Shown here: positions 5,953-9,143 of the stretch, piece by piece
Position numbering within the stretch: the first letter of the stretch is position 1
How the letters are laid out: each line of letters opens with the position of its first letter
From: JADHUC01 sp964617665
GTDB taxonomy: Bacteria > Planctomycetota > Planctomycetia > Pirellulales > Pirellulaceae
DNA length: 9,143 nucleotides
Assembly: GCA_964617665.1 (NCBI GenBank)
Contig: CAZUAH010000554.1
Span: 1 to 9,143, forward strand
Reading direction: 5' to 3'
The notes under the pieces: generated by a model
Seen by the model: the letters and a program-made list of their open reading frames with translations, nothing else
The model's database searches: none
What the model was told of the DNA's origin: nothing
Translations under genes and position numbers: made by a program

Positions 5953-8343
5953 ATGCCACGGCGACAACACACGAAGAAGCGTTTTCGCTGGAAACGACTC
6001 GTTCAGATTCGGCTGGCCACGTTGCTGATATTGGTCACGCTGTGTGCTGCGGGGCTCGGATTTCGGCAGGCATTCATTGTCCCCTACCAGCGACAGGATG
6101 CCGCTGTCCAACGCATAAAGAAAGTAAACGGGGCGTTTCAGTTTTCTCCGGCACAGCCTGCATGGTTGGCGCCGATCGTCGGCCGGAAGATCTATCATCG
6201 GGTGACCTGGGTCAGTATAGAGAACTGCGGCGTTGGCGATCGCTTGCTGTCCCCCTTGCGAGACATGCCGCACGTCACCAACTTGTATCTGGCGGGCAAC
6301 CCAATCACCGACGAGGGACTGCGTCACATTGCGGGGCTTGAACACGTCCAACGGTTATCGCTGTGGCGGACGCGAATTACCGACGATGGCCTGCGGCATC
6401 TGGCAAAGATGAAGGGGCTGACCGCTCTCGACCTGCACGCCACGGCCGTTACGGACGAAGGACTCGCGCGGCTGACGGGGTTGACGGAACTGCGCGAACT
6501 GCACCTTCCGCCGCGGGTCAGTAACGAAGGTCTGGCACATCTGGGAGGGCTGTCCAATCTTCGCGTTGTGAACGCCGGCGAGGCCCGCTGGATCACCCTC
6601 GGAGGTCTGCGTCATCTGGCTGGTTGTCCGATTCAGAGGATTCACGCAGAGATGTTCAATGACCTTCGAGGTGACGAACTCGAGCACCTAACGCTCTTCC
6701 CCCACATCGACTCATGCGTTCCCATGGTAACCGCCACCGATTGCACCGACGCGCATCTGAAACTTCTGGCGGGCACTCCCGGGTTGAGCGAACTGTCCGT
6801 GTCAGGTGCCGATTTGACGGACGCCAGCCTCGTTCACATCGAGCCTCTGCGCAATCTCACAAAGCTCCACGTGACGGGCCGCATCTCGACCGCCGGGCTC
6901 GATTCGCTCCGCAAGCTACCGCGACTCAGGGAATTGCACCTGACGACCGAACTGATAGAGGAAGAAGATCTTCCCGAGCTACGCAAGGGTTGGAATGGGC
7001 ACGTTATCACGCTTGAGAGCCCCTGGTTCAGTTCGCGTCCGACCGAGCCCAAAAGGAACCAAAGGGGTACGTCCGGTGGAATATGCGACCTGCGATTGGT
7101 CGTAAGGCTGGACAATGGAGCCGAATTGAGAATCTCGACTCCTTCATTCAAGTCTTGTTACCGCATCGACACGAAGGGGCAGGTCGCCAGTGTCTTCGTT
7201 CCTTTGTCCGTGGCGGCCAGATCAGAAGACCTGTATCGGCTGACTCGTTGGCCCGAGCTTCGCAAACTGGCCATTTCGTCCTCTGCGTCCATGCCGTTAT
7301 CGTTGGACGAAGTCGCGGCCTGCCGAAAGCTCGAAACGCTAGGCCTGCTAGATTGTGAATTTGCTCCGACCGAATTGAGCAAACTCCTCTCGCTGGATCA
7401 ACTCTCGCACCTGATACTTCAACTGAAGCGACACGACGAATCGCTGCTGCCTCAACTCGCGCGATTCAAGCGGCTTAGATCGCTCATACTGTTTCTTCCC
7501 TACATCCCCCGGAACTACCAGGAACAGTTGCAGGACGCGTTGCCTGGCGTGATGATTGGCGTCCAGTTACGCCGCGATGTCCGTGTCACTCCCGCCGGAA
7601 CGTTCGTGAGATCCTGGTGGGAAGAGGACTTGAGCGGGCTTCCGTCGTTGGGACCGTTCGACAAGCTTGAAATGTATGGCGTAGACCGGCATTGGGACCT
7701 ATCTGGATTGGAGAGTCTCGATGGGCTCATCCACCTGAAGTTGCCGGGAGCGAATCTCGGCTCGTCCGCACAATGGGAACACGTAAGACATCTCGACAGC
7801 CTAACCGTACTGACGCTCAACCGATCCAACATCACCGACGATGCTCTGCGTCATGTCGGCCGTCTATCCCACCTTCTGATTCTCGAGTTGAACGATACGC
7901 TGGTGTCGGATCGAGGCATTGCGCACCTCGGCGGGATGCGTGAGTTGCAGCGATTGAAACTGGGCCGTCGCCGGCAACATGCTGGCCCGTGGATCACGGA
8001 CGATGCACTGCGGACGGTTGGCCGCCTGACAAACCTCAAAGAGATGGAGCTGCGCGGCCAGGATGTCACGAACGAGGGCCTAAAGCACCTGGCACCGCTC
8101 AAAAGACTAGAACGCCTCGACCTGTCGGAGACGCACGTCACCAACGACGGCCTGACGGAGTTGGCCGCCCTGAAGTCGCTGAAGCAGCTCAGCATTGAAC
8201 GGTGTCAAATCGACGACGACGGCGTTGCGGCGCTGGTGGACCACCCAAGTCTGCGAGAAGTCTACGCCCCCCGCACCAAGATCACGGCCAAGGCAGCGCG
8301 TGCCGCCGTCAGCCGGGGTCTTCGGGTGCACGGAGCGCGTTAA
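5953..8343 (+). CDS. Membrane-anchored leucine-rich-repeat protein, copy 2 (796 aa)
   Basis: This is the paralogue of the gene just upstream, with the same architecture: basic N-terminus, one membrane segment at about 20-38, the AVQRIKKVNG linker, a first LRR block (85-345), a non-LRR insert (350-430), degenerate LRRs, and a second regular block (585-785). ATG 5953 is preferred: AGAGGA (5940-5945) is 7 nt upstream and the first 41 residues equal those of copy 1. The same frame is open back to 5779, but that part overlaps copy 1 in another frame and is not expected to be translated. The insert differs strongly from copy 1 (for example SRPTEPKRNQRGTSGG against PEPTAGFTRRGRHWPR) and is one residue shorter. 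Flanking LRR units such as residues 156-185 are identical. The gene is probably co-transcribed with copy 1. Its function is unknown, and ligand divergence between the copies is only a guess. Confidence 0.88.
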   Translation: MPRRQHTKKRFRWKRLVQIRLATLLILVTLCAAGLGFRQAFIVPYQRQDAAVQRIKKVNGAFQFSPAQPAWLAPIVGRKIYHRVTWVSIENCGVGDRLLSPLRDMPHVTNLYLAGNPITDEGLRHIAGLEHVQRLSLWRTRITDDGLRHLAKMKGLTALDLHATAVTDEGLARLTGLTELRELHLPPRVSNEGLAHLGGLSNLRVVNAGEARWITLGGLRHLAGCPIQRIHAEMFNDLRGDELEHLTLFPHIDSCVPMVTATDCTDAHLKLLAGTPGLSELSVSGADLTDASLVHIEPLRNLTKLHVTGRISTAGLDSLRKLPRLRELHLTTELIEEEDLPELRKGWNGHVITLESPWFSSRPTEPKRNQRGTSGGICDLRLVVRLDNGAELRISTPSFKSCYRIDTKGQVASVFVPLSVAARSEDLYRLTRWPELRKLAISSSASMPLSLDEVAACRKLETLGLLDCEFAPTELSKLLSLDQLSHLILQLKRHDESLLPQLARFKRLRSLILFLPYIPRNYQEQLQDALPGVMIGVQLRRDVRVTPAGTFVRSWWEEDLSGLPSLGPFDKLEMYGVDRHWDLSGLESLDGLIHLKLPGANLGSSAQWEHVRHLDSLTVLTLNRSNITDDALRHVGRLSHLLILELNDTLVSDRGIAHLGGMRELQRLKLGRRRQHAGPWITDDALRTVGRLTNLKEMELRGQDVTNEGLKHLAPLKRLERLDLSETHVTNDGLTELAALKSLKQLSIERCQIDDDGVAALVDHPSLREVYAPRTKITAKAARAAVSRGLRVHGAR

Positions 8344-8363
8344 CCGAACGGCGGGTGAATTCA

Positions 8364-8425
8364 TACCAGCACGCAGCGCAAGCAAGTGTGTTTCGGGACT
8401 CACTCGCTGGCGCTTCGTGCTTGTA
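8364..8425. repeat. Imperfect hairpin repeat downstream of the LRR pair (REP-like, possible terminator)
   Basis: Two 28-nt arms (8364-8391 and 8398-8425) are inverted copies matching at 23 of 28 positions, around a 6-nt TTCGGG loop. Matching parts include AGCACG...GCGC near the outer end and AGTG...GT near the loop. It begins 20 bases after the copy 2 stop codon, a fitting place for an mRNA 3'-end structure, though no clean run of T follows (TTGTATTTGG). The antisense strand reads 'STKRQRVSPETHLLALRAG', a string I recall from many short spurious planctomycete ORFs made by a dispersed repeat. This memory is unverified. Confidence 0.7.
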
Positions 8426-8429
8426 TTTG

Positions 8430-8454
8430 GGTAAATTCTCATCTGCCGCTCGCC
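8430..8454 (+). repeat. 25-nt dispersed element, third copy
   Basis: The 25 bases ending in ATCTGCCGCTCGCC match 861-885 at 21 of 25 positions, and match the minus-strand reading of 796-773 at 21 of 24. The last 14 bases are identical to 872-885. It follows the 8364-8425 hairpin after 4 bp. It may therefore be one arm of the palindromic element seen at 773-885, without the other arm. Confidence 0.6.
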
Positions 8455-8778
8455 GTAGATTCGCTGATCGTACGAGCTTGCCTTCGCCCTTCGACTTTGA
8501 ACCTAAGTTTGCCTGAAGCTCAACTGACTGTGTAGAATGCCGTTGGGCCGAGCATCTTCTGATTCTGGGACAAAACCATTATTGGCCCCGATTCGTCTAT
8601 CCTAACGAGCACTGTGTGATTCTGACGCCGTACGATCGCCCCTTCTGCGACGTACAGCATCAGCCGCATGGAATCTCGACGATCAATACGGGGCAAGTTT
8701 AGCGAGCGGTGCGCTGGCTCAGCCGAGCGGTTGGTTACGGCTGGCGAAGGCCACCCCATGTCTTTGAGGAGCCAAATC
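8455..8778. other. Intergenic stretch, no supported gene
   Basis: These 324 bases before the VIT gene contain no plus-strand frame with coding character. A minus-strand frame stays open across 8520-9056, but more than half of it lies opposite the VIT gene. The part in the gap (8520-8757) has no recognisable motif and no good start within it, so it is not called. The stretch presumably holds the promoter of the VIT gene. Only a weak TAGAAT (8533-8538), lacking a good -35 partner, was seen. Confidence 0.5.
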
Positions 8779-9143
8779 ATGTCTGCCACACGAGTATTGC
8801 GATCGCATCTACTTTGCTTTCTTGGGGTTGCGCTGATGTTGCCAGCGGCCATGCTGTTCGCGGCGGCGGACGAAGATGGCAAGGCGGGGGGAGACAAGAA
8901 GCTTAGTACTGAGGAGAAAACAAAGGCACTCGAAGCGGACGTAACGCAGGGGGCGCTGCGAGTGGTCGAGGATGACGGAACCGTGGTCGAGTGTCCGTTG
9001 AGGCACACGGACGTGAAAGCCGACGTGTCCGGGTTCATCGCTCGGGTGAAGGTCACGCAGACGTTCTACAATCCCACTGACGAGCGGATCGAGGCGGTTT
9101 ATGTCTTCCCGCTGCCGCACGAGGCCGCTGTGGACGACATGAC
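8779..9143 (+). CDS. Secreted VIT-domain protein, N-terminal 121 residues (3' end outside window)
   Basis: The fragment reads as the start of a vault/inter-alpha-trypsin (VIT) domain protein. In this family the VIT module is usually followed by a von Willebrand A metal-binding domain, which would lie beyond the window, so its presence is an inference. Residues 1-29 are a signal peptide (LLCFLGVALMLPAAMLFAAA). Residues 30-56 are a charged linker rich in Lys, Asp and Glu. The VIT domain starts near residue 57, with GALRVVEDDG, a conserved-looking PLRHTDVKADVSG (73-85), VTQTFYNPTDERIEAVYVFP (92-111, key residues T93, F96, N98, P99, E105, Y108, F110, P111) and LPHEAAVDDM. ATG 8779 is chosen for GAGGAG (8766-8771) seven bases before it. 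An in-frame ATG at 8758, with a weaker GAAGG upstream, would add seven residues. The role is unknown; VIT/VWA proteins are usually linked to adhesion or protein-protein contacts at the cell surface. Confidence 0.87.
   Translation, partial: MSATRVLRSHLLCFLGVALMLPAAMLFAAADEDGKAGGDKKLSTEEKTKALEADVTQGALRVVEDDGTVVECPLRHTDVKADVSGFIARVKVTQTFYNPTDERIEAVYVFPLPHEAAVDDM

Larger units (their letters stand above)
3527..8343 (+). repeat. Tandem gene duplication, about 2.4-kb unit, two LRR gene copies
   Basis: Two adjacent genes align end to end, with start codons 2426 bp apart. The proteins differ by one residue in length. By eye, residues 1-350 are about 80% identical, the middle (about 350-600) clearly less, and the last 200 residues again well conserved. 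Both end in a similar A-R-A-A...R-V-x-G-A-R tail, and both have a purine-rich ribosome-binding site exactly seven bases before the ATG. The 32 bp between the genes suggest co-transcription. Confidence 0.9.

Noticed and set aside
8520..9056. 178-residue minus-strand open frame
   Set aside because: It lies mostly opposite the VIT-domain gene and shows no motif. The part outside that gene could be a gene remnant, but nothing supports it.

Overview
The window looks like a chromosomal segment of a planctomycete, most likely of the Pirellula/Rhodopirellula kind. This is inferred from three things: two long leucine-rich-repeat (LRR) proteins with the short 'RLATLLILVTL' N-terminal membrane anchor and the 'AVERIKKVNG' segment that I associate with that phylum, secreted carbohydrate-active proteins, and palindromic intergenic repeats of a type common in those genomes. 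The DNA is moderately GC-rich and codes on both strands. No RNA gene, CRISPR array, transposase or phage gene was seen.

Layout. Positions 1-912 (minus strand) hold the first 304 codons of a secreted protein with a galactose-binding-like domain; its 3' end is outside the window. It is divergently transcribed from a secreted GH95-family alpha-L-fucosidase (1046-3430, plus), with 133 bp between the two starts. After a 96-bp gap come two tandem paralogous genes, 3527-5920 and 5953-8343, separated by 32 bp. They encode membrane-anchored LRR proteins of 797 and 796 residues. A 435-bp intergenic stretch follows, with a long imperfect hairpin and a short dispersed element. The last 365 bp (from 8779) begin a secreted VIT-domain protein that runs off the window.

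How the genes may work together. The divergent pair is a plausible glycan-use unit: an exo-acting fucosidase next to a secreted protein with a sugar-binding-like fold. The LRR pair is probably co-transcribed and arose by tandem duplication. Its function is unknown, and adjacency to the fucosidase is only weak evidence of a link. The VIT gene is probably a separate unit.

Most notable points: (i) a 113-bp palindromic element lies inside the 5' coding part of the minus-strand gene and supplies most of a long N-terminal extension ahead of its signal peptide; (ii) the two LRR genes share a 53-nt perfectly identical start, while the rest has diverged mosaically, with mainly synonymous changes in some LRR units and a rapidly changing non-LRR middle; (iii) a 25-nt element occurs three times, in two different repeat contexts. 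I did not find a clearly new defence or metabolic system.
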